Shown here one piece after another: positions 35,565 to 45,265 of a stretch of DNA of 64,000 nt. Source of the DNA: Microbacterium dextranolyticum (lineage in GTDB: Bacteria > Actinomycetota > Actinomycetes > Actinomycetales > Microbacteriaceae); the NCBI RefSeq assembly GCF_016907295.1, contig NZ_JAFBBR010000001.1, positions 2,604,001 to 2,668,000 of the forward strand. Reading direction: 5' to 3'. The first letter of the stretch is position 1, and each line of letters begins with the position of its first letter. The translations under genes and the position numbers were made by a program. The notes beneath the pieces were generated by a model. That model did no database searches and was not told where the DNA came from. It saw only the letters and a list, made by a program, of their open reading frames with translations.

Positions 35565-38492
35565 GTGTCCACTCTCCTGTACTCCCTCGGCCATTGGAGT
35601 TACCGCCATTCCTGGCGCGTCCTCGTCTCGTGGCTCCTGCTGCTCGTCGTCGCCGGCGGCGCGGTCGGGGTCGGCGTCGCGACCGGAACGGTGAAGGGTT
35701 TCGACAACTCCTTCGCGATCCCCGGCACCGAGGGTCAAGAGGGCATCGAACTCCTGAACCGCACGTTCCCGCAGGCGAGCGGCACGAGCGCGCAGTACGT
35801 CGTCGTCGCCGCGCCCGGCCAGCGCGTGACGGATGCACCCTACCGAGACGACATCGCCGCGACGGTCTCACAGCTCGGCACCCTCGACGGGGTTCTCGCC
35901 GTCACCGATCCCTTCGACAAGAACGTCGCGGGCATGGTCAGCGACGACGGCAATGCGGCTCTGATCCGCCTGCAGTTCCAGGGGAACGTGACCGACGTCC
36001 CGGCCGCGACGAAGACCGCCCTGGAGGACACGTCGACCTCTCTCGGCTCCGAGCTTCCGCCGGGCTCGACGGTGGTCGTCGGCGGCGACCTGTTCTCGAC
36101 CTCGTTGCCGGCGCTGTCGATCGTCGAAGCCGTCGGCGTCCTCATCGCCCTGTTCGTGCTGATCGTCACCTTCCGCTCCCTGGCGGTGGCGTTCTTCCCC
36201 CTCGTCAGCGCGATCATCGGCGTGGTCCTGTCGATCGTGCTCATCTACGCCTCGACGGCCGTAGCGACGGTGTCCTCGACCACCCCGATGCTCGCGATCA
36301 TGCTGGGTCTCGCCGTCGGCATCGACTACGCGCTGTTCATCGTCGCCCGACATCAAGACCAGGTGCGCGCCGGTGTCGACCCGGAGGAGTCCGCCGCTCG
36401 CGCCACCGGCACGGCCGGCTCGGCGGTCCTGTTCGCCGGGGTCACGGTCCTCATCGCTCTCGTCGGACTGGGCTTCGCCGGCATCCCGTTCCTCACGACG
36501 ATGGGCCTCGCCGCTGCGGCGGCCGTGGCGGTGGCGGTCGTCGTCGCGGTCACCCTCACCCCGGCGCTGCTCGGGTTCGCGAAGGGCCGCGTCGCCGGGT
36601 GGGGCTACGCCCTCGGCCACGGCGTCCCGCTCGGTCGGCGCCGCACGCGGAAGGCTCAGGCGTCGAGCCCCGCAGCCGCAGCCGGTGACGAGGCGACCGA
36701 GCCGTCGGATGCCACGCTCGCCTCCGCTCCGGCGGACGCCCCCGCCGCCCCGGCGAAGCCCGGCCGCACCAACCCCTGGATCGCGTTCGTCACGCGGCAT
36801 CCCGTCGTCACGACACTCGCCGTGGTCCTCACCCTCGGGATCATCGCGATTCCCGCGTCGAGCCTGCAGCTCGCCCTGCCGAACGCGGGCATGCAGCCCG
36901 CCTCGAGCCAGGCGCGGCAGGCGTACGACCTCACGGCGGAGCACTTCGGCCCCGGGTCCAACGGCCCGCTGATCCTCACCGGCACGATCGTGACCTCGAC
37001 CGACCCGCTGACGCTCATGGCCGACCTCAAGTCCGACGTCGAGAAGATCCCGGGCGTGGAGCGCGTGGCGATCTCGACGCCGAACCAGACCGCCGACACG
37101 GGCCTCGTGCAGATCGTGCCGACGACGGCGCCCGATTCACCCGAGACCGCTGACCTCGTGCGCACTCTGCGCGCCCACCACGACGAGTGGCAGAAGACCT
37201 ACGGGATCGATCTGAAGGTCACCGGCTACACGGCCATCGCGATCGACATCTCCGACCGACTCGGCGCCGCGCTCCTTCCCTTCGGCCTCTTCGTGGTCGG
37301 TCTGTCGTTCGTGCTGCTGATGATCGTGTTCCGCTCGATCTGGGTGCCGCTGAAGGCGACGCTCGGCTATCTGCTGTCGATCCTCGCCGCCTTCGGCGCG
37401 GTCGCCGCGGTCTTCGAGTGGGGCTGGCTTGCCGACGCGCTGCATGTCACCCGCACGGGGCCGGTGATCAGCTTCATGCCGATCATCCTGATGGGCGTGC
37501 TGTTCGGCCTCGCGATGGACTACGAGGTCTTCCTCGTCTCGCGCATGCGCGAGGACTTCGTGCACGCTCGCCGTGACAACGGCGGAAAGGGGACCCGGGC
37601 GATGGCGCTCGCCGCGGTGCGCAGCGGATTCACGGCGTCGGCGCGGGTGGTGACCGCCGCCGCCGTCATCATGTTCGCCGTCTTCGCGGCGTTCATCCCG
37701 GAGGGCGACACGTCGATCAAACCCATCGCGTTGGGCCTCGCCGTCGGCATCGCGGTGGACGCCTTCCTCGTCCGCATGACGCTCGGCCCGGCCATCATGA
37801 CCCTGCTCGGCGACAAGGCGTGGTGGATGCCGCGTTGGCTCGACCGCGTCCTCCCCCACTTCGACATCGAGGGCGAGGCCGTCGAGCGTGAGCTGGCCCT
37901 CACCGCGTGGCCCGAACCGGGTTACACGGGCGCTCTGGCCGCGGACGCACTCGCCCTGCGCACGGCTGGCGACGACTCCGAGGTGCTCTTCCGCGATGCG
38001 TCGGTGCGGCTCGATCAGGGCGGCACCCTCGTCGTCACCTCGCCCGATCCCCGGATCGGCCGCGCCTTCGCGCTCACCATCGCCGGGCGCATCGATCCGA
38101 GCGAGGGCCGGTTGCGGGTCGCCGGGCACCTCCTTCCCGGCCGTGCCCCGTGGGTGCGCGCGCACGTCGGCCTTGCGATGCTCGACGGCGCCGCCGACCC
38201 GCTCGTCGAGCTGCGGCGCGCGCTCTCGCGCGGAACGACCCTGGTCGTGATCGACGGCGTCGACTCCCTCGTGGGGGCCGACCGCGATCAGGCCGCCGCG
38301 CTCGTGCGGGATGCCACGGAGCGCGCCGCGGCACGCCGCGGCGACCACGGGCATCCGCTCACCATCGTCGCGTCGACGCGTCACGAGGGCGCCGCCCTCG
38401 AGTTCTTCGCCGACGCCCACCGTCCGAGCGTGACCGCGCTCGCCCTCTCGTCCGGTTCCACCGACTCCCCCACGAAGGTGATCTCCGCATGA
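35565..38492 (+). CDS. MMPL-family exporter with degenerate ABC-ATPase-like C-terminal domain
   Basis: 975 residues from GTG 35565, with GGAG five bases upstream. Residues 1 to about 755 are an MMPL/RND-type transporter: twelve helices, two extracytoplasmic domains, LGLAVGIDYALFIVARH and MGVLFGLAMDYEVFLVSRM as the paired core motifs. Such proteins export lipids or drugs. From about 760 on, a soluble tail runs like an ABC ATPase: LFRDASVRLDQGGTLVV, then ALTIAGRIDPSEGRLRVAG where a subdomain follows Walker A, and TTLVVIDGVD like Walker B. The Walker A GxxxxGK itself is replaced by TSPDPRIGRA, so ATP hydrolysis is unlikely. The gene overlaps the YhgE gene by four bases. Confidence 0.9.
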   Translation: MSTLLYSLGHWSYRHSWRVLVSWLLLLVVAGGAVGVGVATGTVKGFDNSFAIPGTEGQEGIELLNRTFPQASGTSAQYVVVAAPGQRVTDAPYRDDIAATVSQLGTLDGVLAVTDPFDKNVAGMVSDDGNAALIRLQFQGNVTDVPAATKTALEDTSTSLGSELPPGSTVVVGGDLFSTSLPALSIVEAVGVLIALFVLIVTFRSLAVAFFPLVSAIIGVVLSIVLIYASTAVATVSSTTPMLAIMLGLAVGIDYALFIVARHQDQVRAGVDPEESAARATGTAGSAVLFAGVTVLIALVGLGFAGIPFLTTMGLAAAAAVAVAVVVAVTLTPALLGFAKGRVAGWGYALGHGVPLGRRRTRKAQASSPAAAAGDEATEPSDATLASAPADAPAAPAKPGRTNPWIAFVTRHPVVTTLAVVLTLGIIAIPASSLQLALPNAGMQPASSQARQAYDLTAEHFGPGSNGPLILTGTIVTSTDPLTLMADLKSDVEKIPGVERVAISTPNQTADTGLVQIVPTTAPDSPETADLVRTLRAHHDEWQKTYGIDLKVTGYTAIAIDISDRLGAALLPFGLFVVGLSFVLLMIVFRSIWVPLKATLGYLLSILAAFGAVAAVFEWGWLADALHVTRTGPVISFMPIILMGVLFGLAMDYEVFLVSRMREDFVHARRDNGGKGTRAMALAAVRSGFTASARVVTAAAVIMFAVFAAFIPEGDTSIKPIALGLAVGIAVDAFLVRMTLGPAIMTLLGDKAWWMPRWLDRVLPHFDIEGEAVERELALTAWPEPGYTGALAADALALRTAGDDSEVLFRDASVRLDQGGTLVVTSPDPRIGRAFALTIAGRIDPSEGRLRVAGHLLPGRAPWVRAHVGLAMLDGAADPLVELRRALSRGTTLVVIDGVDSLVGADRDQAAALVRDATERAAARRGDHGHPLTIVASTRHEGAALEFFADAHRPSVTALALSSGSTDSPTKVISA

Positions 38493-40510
38493 CTTTCCTC
38501 GAACGCGCCCGCACCCGTCGCCCCGTCACCTGGCTGACGGTGGTCGGTGTGCTGCTGCTCCCCGTCGTCATCGGCGGCATCCTCGTCGCCGCGCTCTACA
38601 ACCCCACCGAACGGCTCGGGAACGTCCGCGCCGCGATCGTGAACGACGACCAGCCGGTCACGATCAACGGGCAGATGGCACCGCTCGGCCGTCAGCTCTC
38701 GGCCGGCCTCGTCGCCGGGTCCGATCAGGTGCCGAGCAACCTCGACTGGGTGATTTCGAACGATGAGGATGCCTCGGAGGGACTCGCGAACGGCACCTAC
38801 AGCGCCGTCATCACGATCCCGAAGGACTTCTCGGCCTCGGCGACCTCCACGGTTCCCGGCGGCTCTCCGCAGAAGGCGACGATCCAGGTGCAGACGGCGC
38901 CCGACGCCCGCGTCGCCGACGACGTCATCACGGCGCAGATCACGCAGACCGCGGCATCCGTGTTCGGCGGCGCGGTCTCGGAGCGCTATCTCAGCAACGT
39001 CCTCATGGGCTTCACGAACCTGCACGACCAGCTGGGTCAGGCCGCCTCGGGCGCGCACCAGCTGACCACCGGCGCCCAGCAGGCCGGGAGCGGTGCGACG
39101 CAGCTGGCCGACGGCGTCGCACAGCTCTCGACCGGTGCGGCGCAGCTCGCCGCGGGTGCCGAGCAGGCATCCGCCGGCGCGGCGCAGCTGCCGTCGGGAG
39201 CGAGCCAGCTCGCCGGCGGCGCACGTCAGCTGAGCGGCGGCATCGGCGACCTGGCATCCGCTCTCGACACGACGGCGGCGAAGGTCGTCGACCCCGACCT
39301 GAAGGGGGGCGCGGCCGCGACGACGGGTGCCGCCGGTGCCGCCGTGGCGCAGACGAAGGCGTTGGGCAGAGAGATCGGTGCCATCGCCGCGAGCTGCGCG
39401 AAGGAGGGCGGTTCGGATCAGCTGTGCGGGCAGATCGTGGCTCTGATCGGCGACCCGGAGAGCAAGACTCCCGCCGACGGCACCGTCGCGGCGGTCGGCC
39501 GCGCAGCGGGCACGGCACAGTACGCCGCGGGCCTCACGGCAGGCGGCATCGACCAGCTCATGACGCAGACGAGTGCGGGGCTCACGACCGCGGCGAACGG
39601 CGCGCGTCAGCTGCAGGCCGGAGCGAACGGGCTCGCCTCGGGCGCCGACCAGCTCGCCGCGGGCGCCTCGTCGCTGTCCGACGGGGTCTCGCAGCTCGCG
39701 AGCGGATCGGCCGGGCTCGCCCAGGGGACGTCGGATCTCTCCACGGGCGCCGGGTCGCTGGCGACCGGGGTGAACCAGCTCGCGACGGGCGCCGGCTCGC
39801 TCGCCGGAGGTCTCGACACGGCGGTCTCGCAGATCCCGACCTACTCGCAGCAGCAGGCCGACTCGACGGCGAAGGTCGTCGCCGACCCGGTGACGACCTC
39901 GGGTCTCGGCACGACGCTGTTCGGTGCCGCGGCCATTCCGCTGCTCGCCGTGATCGCCCTGTGGTTCGGGTCTCTCGCGACGTTCGTCCCGCTTCAGGCC
40001 GTGCCCCGGCACGCGCTCAGCTCGCGCCGCTCGTCGGCGACGCTGGCGCTGCGGAGCCTCGCCCCCGCCGCCGCGATCGGCGCCGCGCAGGGCGTGCTCG
40101 TCGCCGGAGTCGCTCAGATCGCCGCGAAGTACGACGTCGGGACTCTCCTCGCTTTCGGGGGCCTGTGCGTCGTCGCGGGCGTCGCCTTCGCCGCTGTGAA
40201 CCAGGCGCTCGTCGCCGTGTTCGGAGGCGCAGGACGCTGGGTGTCGGCGCTCGTGGGCGTGATGGCGCTGGCCACCGGGATCGTCTCCACGATCCCTGGC
40301 ATCCTCGCCGGGGTCGCCGGCGTGCTGCCGACCTCTCCGGCGTACACCGCCCTGTTGGGGACCGTCACCTCGGCGTCGGGAATCGGGGCGGGAATCGGCG
40401 GCATGGTCCTCTGGGCCGCGCTGGCATTCGTCGCCACGATCATCGCGGTCACGCGACGCCGCTCGACCACCGCGCGTGTGCTGCTCGACACCCCGGCCGC
40501 CCTCGCCTGA
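38489..40510 (+). CDS. YhgE/Pip-family membrane protein with heptad repeats
   Basis: 673 residues, started by the ATGA overlap with the exporter. One N-terminal helix (15-37) and about five C-terminal helices frame a large outer domain. Two runs of GAxQLxxG-type heptads (about 195-255 and 370-450) predict long coiled or beta-helical stalks. This layout matches YhgE/Pip proteins related to phage infection protein and ABC-2 permeases. In actinobacteria they are often paired with MMPL exporters or TetR regulators. A function in export or cell-surface assembly is likely, with details unknown. Confidence 0.87.
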   Translation: MTFLERARTRRPVTWLTVVGVLLLPVVIGGILVAALYNPTERLGNVRAAIVNDDQPVTINGQMAPLGRQLSAGLVAGSDQVPSNLDWVISNDEDASEGLANGTYSAVITIPKDFSASATSTVPGGSPQKATIQVQTAPDARVADDVITAQITQTAASVFGGAVSERYLSNVLMGFTNLHDQLGQAASGAHQLTTGAQQAGSGATQLADGVAQLSTGAAQLAAGAEQASAGAAQLPSGASQLAGGARQLSGGIGDLASALDTTAAKVVDPDLKGGAAATTGAAGAAVAQTKALGREIGAIAASCAKEGGSDQLCGQIVALIGDPESKTPADGTVAAVGRAAGTAQYAAGLTAGGIDQLMTQTSAGLTTAANGARQLQAGANGLASGADQLAAGASSLSDGVSQLASGSAGLAQGTSDLSTGAGSLATGVNQLATGAGSLAGGLDTAVSQIPTYSQQQADSTAKVVADPVTTSGLGTTLFGAAAIPLLAVIALWFGSLATFVPLQAVPRHALSSRRSSATLALRSLAPAAAIGAAQGVLVAGVAQIAAKYDVGTLLAFGGLCVVAGVAFAAVNQALVAVFGGAGRWVSALVGVMALATGIVSTIPGILAGVAGVLPTSPAYTALLGTVTSASGIGAGIGGMVLWAALAFVATIIAVTRRRSTTARVLLDTPAALA

Positions 40511-41587
40511 TCCGACCGCCCTCGCCTACCCGACGGCAAATGACGGCGCCGCCCGGCAGATTCTGCCCGGCGGCGCCGCCGTCTCTGCGCGCCGTCGTTC
40601 CTGCGCCCCGTCGTCTCTGCGCCCCGTCGTCTCTGCGCGTGCGTCTGACGCGCGCCACTCGCCACTCGCCACTCGCCACTCGCCACGAGAAACACCTCCC
40701 GGCGCGAGAAACCACGCCCGCACGTGTTTCTCACGCCCGACATGGTTTCTCACGCGTACGCGGCGCGCTGCCCAGGCATCCACGCCCGCACCTGCCCCGG
40801 CGCGGCACGGCGCGCCCGCCCCTCGCGAGAAACACCTCCCGGCGCGAGAAACCACGCCCGCACGTGTTTCTCACGCCCGAGATGGTTTCTCGCGCGTACG
40901 CGGCGCGCTTCGCAGGCATCCACGCCCGCACCTGCCCCGGCGCGCCCGCCCCTCGCGAGAAACACCTCCCGGCGCGAGAAACCACGCCCACAGGTGTTTC
41001 TCACGCCCGAGATGGTTTCTCGCGCGCATGCGGGCAGGATGCCCCATGGCCACGCACCCAGGGCGCGTGCCGCGGTGCGGCCGCAGGTCACGAGAAGCCT
41101 CTCCCCGCCACGAGGACGCCGCCCCACCGCGAGAAACGCATCCGCGCACGAGAAACCACGCCCGCACGTGTTTCTCACGCCCGACATGGTTTCTCACGCG
41201 TACGCGGCGCGCTGCGCAGGCATCCATGCCCGCACCTGCTGCGGCGCGCCCGACCGCCACGAGAAACGCCTCCCAGCGCGAGAAACCACGCCCGCGGGTG
41301 TTTCTCACGCCCGACATGGTTTCTCACGCGCATGTAGGCAGGACGCCCTACGCACACGACGCGCGTGCCACGGTGCAGTCGGAACTCACGAAAAGCCGCT
41401 CGACACGAGAAACCCGTCCCCGTGCGAGAAACCACGCCCGCAGGTGTTTCCCACGCCCGACATGGTTTCTCACGCGCCCGGGTGTTTCTCGCGAGCTGCG
41501 CACGCCCTCACCGCGCGAACGCCACCGCATCCGCAACCGCAACAGCCGCCGCAACAGCAGCAGCAGCAGCAGCGCGACGGATGCCGG
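40511..41587. repeat. Gene-free repeat region: hairpin, tandem repeats and six four-motif elements
   Basis: 1077 bases without a credible gene, between convergent yhgE-like and ccsB genes. A 16-bp hairpin with one mismatch (40545-40560/40562-40577) may end the exporter transcript. Three copies of a 16-bp unit CTGCGCCCCGTCGTCT follow (40585-40632), then four copies of CCACTCG (40655-40682). Six 65-bp elements start at 40687, 40827, 40957, 41131, 41261 and 41407; in each the four 9-bp motifs start 0, 19, 37 and 56 bases in. A single extra GTGTTTCTC lies at 41482. The sequences between elements are themselves related, giving a period near 130-146 bases in most places. Confidence 0.9.
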
Positions 41588-42682
41588 TCAGTTCAGACCG
41601 CTGTAGACGTGCAGCCCCTTGAAGAACATGTTCACGATCGTGAAGTTGAACATGACGGCGGTGAAGCCGATGATCGAGAGCCACGCGGATCGGGTGCCGC
41701 GCCAGCCGCGGGTCGCCCGCGCGTGGATGTACCCGGCGTAGAGCACCCAGATGACGAAGGTCCACACTTCCTTCGTGTCGAAGCCCCAGTAGCGACCCCA
41801 GGCGTCGTTGGCCCAGATCGAGCCGGCGATCAGGGTGAACGTCCAGAAGATGAATCCGATGATGGCGAAGCGGTAAGCGAGCGATTCGAGCATGTCGGCC
41901 GAGGGGAGCGTACGCAGGAACCGCGGACCCGACCGGACGGGGCGGTCGGCATCCGCGCCGGCTCCCGTCGCGTCGGCGGCGATCGCGAGACGCTCGCGGC
42001 GCGCCTGCATCAGCTGCATGACCGACAGCGCGAAGGCGAGGGCGAACAGGGCGGTCGCGAGCGACGCGACGAAGACGTGGATGACGAGCCACACGCTCTT
42101 GAGCGGGTCGGAGAGGGGCACGACGATGGTGTAGAACCAGATCGCGGTGGCACCCAGCAGCACCGTCACGAGGCCCGTGATGAACGTGCCGAGAAAGCGC
42201 AGGTCGTAGCGCAGCAGCACGATCAGGTAGACGAAGACGATCAGCATCGTTCCGGTCAGGGCGAACTCGTACATGTTCGACCACGGCACGCGACCGGCCG
42301 CGATGCCGCGCGTGATGTCGGCGGCGACGTGGAAGAGGAAGCCGAGCACGGTCAGCGACGTGCCGATCCTCGCCCAGACGTAGCGCTGACGTGCCCCGGG
42401 ACGCGCCTCGAGGTCGGCCGCCGCCGCGACCTCCTCCGCACGGATCCGTGCGATCGACGACTGATCGCCCGCCCCGGTCGCTCCCGCGGCGCCCACGCCC
42501 GCGCCGACGAGCTGGCGCGCGGCGACGCCGTCGCGGGTCGCGGCATCCTTCGCCTTGACGGCGAGGTCGGAGCGGCGGGCGAGGTCGACCGCGTAGGCGA
42601 TGAAGGCGAGGGCGTAGATCGCGATCGCCGTCCAGACCAGCAGGACCGAGACGCTGTCGAGCGAGAAACCGGCTTCGGGCAT
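41588..42682 (-). CDS. ccsB: Cytochrome c biogenesis protein CcsB (System II)
   Basis: 364 residues with about eight membrane helices. The heme-handling WWD-type motif appears as WANDAWGRYWGFDTKEVW in the C-terminal third, with conserved His in the helices around it. CcsB works with ResB to carry heme across the membrane and attach it to apocytochrome c. Residues 45-95 are a cytoplasmic Ala/Gly-rich loop. TAGACT ends seven bases before the ATG at 42682. resB lies just upstream, ending 10 bases before this start. Confidence 0.94.
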   Translation of the reverse strand: MPEAGFSLDSVSVLLVWTAIAIYALAFIAYAVDLARRSDLAVKAKDAATRDGVAARQLVGAGVGAAGATGAGDQSSIARIRAEEVAAAADLEARPGARQRYVWARIGTSLTVLGFLFHVAADITRGIAAGRVPWSNMYEFALTGTMLIVFVYLIVLLRYDLRFLGTFITGLVTVLLGATAIWFYTIVVPLSDPLKSVWLVIHVFVASLATALFALAFALSVMQLMQARRERLAIAADATGAGADADRPVRSGPRFLRTLPSADMLESLAYRFAIIGFIFWTFTLIAGSIWANDAWGRYWGFDTKEVWTFVIWVLYAGYIHARATRGWRGTRSAWLSIIGFTAVMFNFTIVNMFFKGLHVYSGLN

Positions 42683-42692
42683 GCGTGTCAGT

Positions 42693-44471
42693 CTACGCGG
42701 GGCGTCCCGCGATGGACGGGCCGTCCGTGGCCTCCGCGGGGGTGGCGGATGCCTCGGAACGCCCGAGGCCTGCGGCATCCATCCCCTTCTCGTGCTCGCG
42801 CTGCAGGTCGGCGACGGCGACGGCGATCGCGGGATCCTCGCCACGGGCGAGCCCGGCGTACTCGAGCCGGATGCCACCGGCATCCGGCGTCGCCTTGACC
42901 CACATGCGTCGGCGCGGCACGAAGAGCGCGGCGAGCAGGCCGAGCAGGGCGATGACGGCGAAGGCGAGGACGAACGGCGCCCCCACGTCGCGGTGCACCG
43001 ACAGCGACACGTAGCGCTTGACCTGCTCGCGCGCCCCGCTCGCGGAGGCATCGTCGAAGGTCACCGATCCCAGACCGTTCGGCAGCGCCACGGTCTGGCC
43101 AGGCGTGAGCTCGAGCGACTTCACGTTGATCGAGCGACCCGTGAGCTGGGTCATGCCGCTCGTGTCGAGCGCGTAGACGTTCCGGGGTGTGCCGTCGTTG
43201 ATCCCGAGGTCTCCCGCGTAGACGTCGAGGGTCAGCAGCGGGCTGGCCAGAGCGGGATAGGCCGACGTGAACGCCCCCGTGTGCAGGGTCGCCGCGGTCG
43301 GATAGAAGAAGCCGACGAGCCCGACCTGCTCGGCGAGCCCGTCGGGCACCTTGACGACACCCAGCGAGGTCATGTTCGTGTCTTGCGGCAGGAAGGCGAC
43401 ATCCTCACGGAAGACGACATCGCCCGCAGGGTTTCGCACCGTGATCGTCGGAGCGTAGCCGTTCCCCATGAGGTAGACGCGGTCGCCCGCCATGTCGACC
43501 GGGTGGTTCACCCGGATCGTCTTCTTCTCGGGGTCGTGCCCGGGCTCCTGCGTCGTGAGGTTCGCGGCGAACGACCCCGCCATCCCCTGGCCCGGCTGCC
43601 CCGGCGGCACGTACGAGACGTCGAAGCTGTCGAGGGTCAACGAGTACGGCGGCAGGTGCTCGGTGTCGACGAAGCGGCCCGGGTTGAACGAGGTGTAGCC
43701 CAGGGCGAGCGAGTTGACGAAGTTGTCGCCTTCGACGATGACGGTCTGCCCGGTGTAGGTCAGGCCGCCGCCGACGCCGACCGACAGCAGCACGCCGACG
43801 AGGGCCGCATGGAAGACGAGGTTGCCGGTCTCTCGCGCGTAGCCGCGCTCTGCAGAGACGGATGCCACGGCGGGCGCCGATCCGCGAGCGGGCGTGTCGT
43901 AGCGCTCGACGCGGTAGCCGGCCTTGCGCAGCTGCGCCTGGGCAATCTCGACGGCACGCTGGGCCTGCACCGTGGCATCCCCCATGGCATCCGTCGACCC
44001 GTCCGCGCCCTCGGGCAGCGCGCGGAAGCCCTCGGCGTGGTCGTCGAGCCGCGACAGGCGGGCGGGCGTGCGCGGCGGAAGCGCGCGCAGGGCCTTCCAG
44101 TGATGCTTCGTGCGCGGGATGACGCACCCGATCAGCGAGATGAACAGCAGGATGTAGATCGCCGAGAACCAGGCCGACGAGTACACGTCGAACAGCTGCA
44201 TGCCGTCGAGCACCGGGAAGATGTCGGGGTGGTCGGCGCGGAACTGCGTGACGCCGTTCGGGTCGGCCGTGCGCTGCGGCACGATCGAGCCGGGAATCGC
44301 GGCGATGGCGAGCAGCAGCAGCAGGACGAGCGCGGTGCGCATGCTGGTGAGCTGACGCCACCCCCAGCGAAGCCATCCGACGACGCCGAGAACGGGCTGG
44401 GCGACCGGGGTGCCGTCGGCGTGATCGGCGGGACGCAGCGGGTCGGTGACGTCAGAGCGGGAGTTCGACAC
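42693..44471 (-). CDS. resB: Cytochrome c biogenesis protein ResB
   Basis: 592 residues from GTG 44471, overlapping the ccdA stop by 20 bases. Three N-terminal helices, a large outer domain (about 230-500), and a final helix near 520-540 match ResB/Ccs1. ResB partners CcsB in System II heme delivery. PGSIVPQRTADPNGV and GYTSFNPGRFVDTEHLPPY are conserved family regions. The C-terminal tail of 50 residues is Ala/Glu-rich and cytoplasmic. It is the third gene of resA-ccdA-resB-ccsB. Confidence 0.93.
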   Translation of the reverse strand: MSNSRSDVTDPLRPADHADGTPVAQPVLGVVGWLRWGWRQLTSMRTALVLLLLLAIAAIPGSIVPQRTADPNGVTQFRADHPDIFPVLDGMQLFDVYSSAWFSAIYILLFISLIGCVIPRTKHHWKALRALPPRTPARLSRLDDHAEGFRALPEGADGSTDAMGDATVQAQRAVEIAQAQLRKAGYRVERYDTPARGSAPAVASVSAERGYARETGNLVFHAALVGVLLSVGVGGGLTYTGQTVIVEGDNFVNSLALGYTSFNPGRFVDTEHLPPYSLTLDSFDVSYVPPGQPGQGMAGSFAANLTTQEPGHDPEKKTIRVNHPVDMAGDRVYLMGNGYAPTITVRNPAGDVVFREDVAFLPQDTNMTSLGVVKVPDGLAEQVGLVGFFYPTAATLHTGAFTSAYPALASPLLTLDVYAGDLGINDGTPRNVYALDTSGMTQLTGRSINVKSLELTPGQTVALPNGLGSVTFDDASASGAREQVKRYVSLSVHRDVGAPFVLAFAVIALLGLLAALFVPRRRMWVKATPDAGGIRLEYAGLARGEDPAIAVAVADLQREHEKGMDAAGLGRSEASATPAEATDGPSIAGRPA

Positions 44472-45231
44472 TGCCGATCACCCCCTGCAGCTGCGACATG
44501 ACCGAGGTCCAGACGCCGGTGACCATGAGAAGACCGAGGACCACCAGAAGCACACCGCCGACGATGTTGACCGCGCGAATGTGACGGCGCAGGAACGCGA
44601 CCGAGCGCGTCGCCCAGCCGAAGCCGATCGCGAGGAGGAGGAAAGGGATGCCCAGGCCGAGGGAGTACGCCACGGCGAGCAGCACGGCACGCGCCGGGTC
44701 GCCGCCGGTGAGCGAGATCGAGAGGATCGCGGTGTACGTCGGGCCGATGCAGGGTGCCCAGCCGATGCCCGTCGCGACGCCCAGAAGCGGCGCTCCGGCC
44801 AACCCCAGCCCGGTGCGCACCTGCGGCTTGACGGTGCGCTGGGCGAAGCCGACCAGCCCGAGGAACACGAAGCCCATGAGGATAACGACGACGCCGAGTA
44901 CGCGGGTGATGACGTCTTGGTACTGCACGACGAAGCGGCCCACCGATCCGGCGAGCACTCCCATGGCCACGAAGACGAGCGTGAACCCGGCGATGAACAG
45001 CAGGACACCGAGCAGCAGTCGCCCACGACCGGAACGCGCCGTCGACGACGACGCAGCGCGGGTGCCGCGTGCCGCGCCGCGCAACGGGTCGACCGCGCCG
45101 CCGAGGAAGCCCAGGTAGCCCGGGACGAGCGGCAGGACGCACGGCGAGAGGAACGAGACGAGCCCCGCGAGCAGGGCGATCGGCACGGCGAGCCACAGCG
45201 CGCCGTCGAAGACGACCGACCCCGCGTTCAC
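44452..45231 (-). CDS. ccdA: Cytochrome c biogenesis protein CcdA
   Basis: 259 residues from GTG 45231, chosen as the start that leaves the first helix intact. Six membrane helices; the redox Cys pair is in SFLSPCVLPLVPGYLGF and GWAPCIGPTYTAIL. CcdA passes electrons from cytoplasmic thioredoxin to the outer ResA-type thioredoxin, which keeps apocytochrome heme sites reduced. The gap to resA is 34 bases, and resB overlaps its end by 20 bases. No strong ribosome site is visible. Confidence 0.93.
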   Translation of the reverse strand: MNAGSVVFDGALWLAVPIALLAGLVSFLSPCVLPLVPGYLGFLGGAVDPLRGAARGTRAASSSTARSGRGRLLLGVLLFIAGFTLVFVAMGVLAGSVGRFVVQYQDVITRVLGVVVILMGFVFLGLVGFAQRTVKPQVRTGLGLAGAPLLGVATGIGWAPCIGPTYTAILSISLTGGDPARAVLLAVAYSLGLGIPFLLLAIGFGWATRSVAFLRRHIRAVNIVGGVLLVVLGLLMVTGVWTSVMSQLQGVIGSVELPL

Positions 45232-45265
45232 GGGCGGATCCCGACGCCGGGGGCGGGCCGCGCCG

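Noticed and set aside
40687..41490. CRISPR array, because repeats of 65 bases alternate with spacers of similar size
   Set aside because: The repeat units vary inside, contain four inverted sub-motifs, the spacers resemble one another, and no cas gene is present.
42663..42671. GAGAAACCG near the start of ccsB as another element copy
   Set aside because: Single motif in coding sequence without partners at 18 or 19 bases; chance occurrence.
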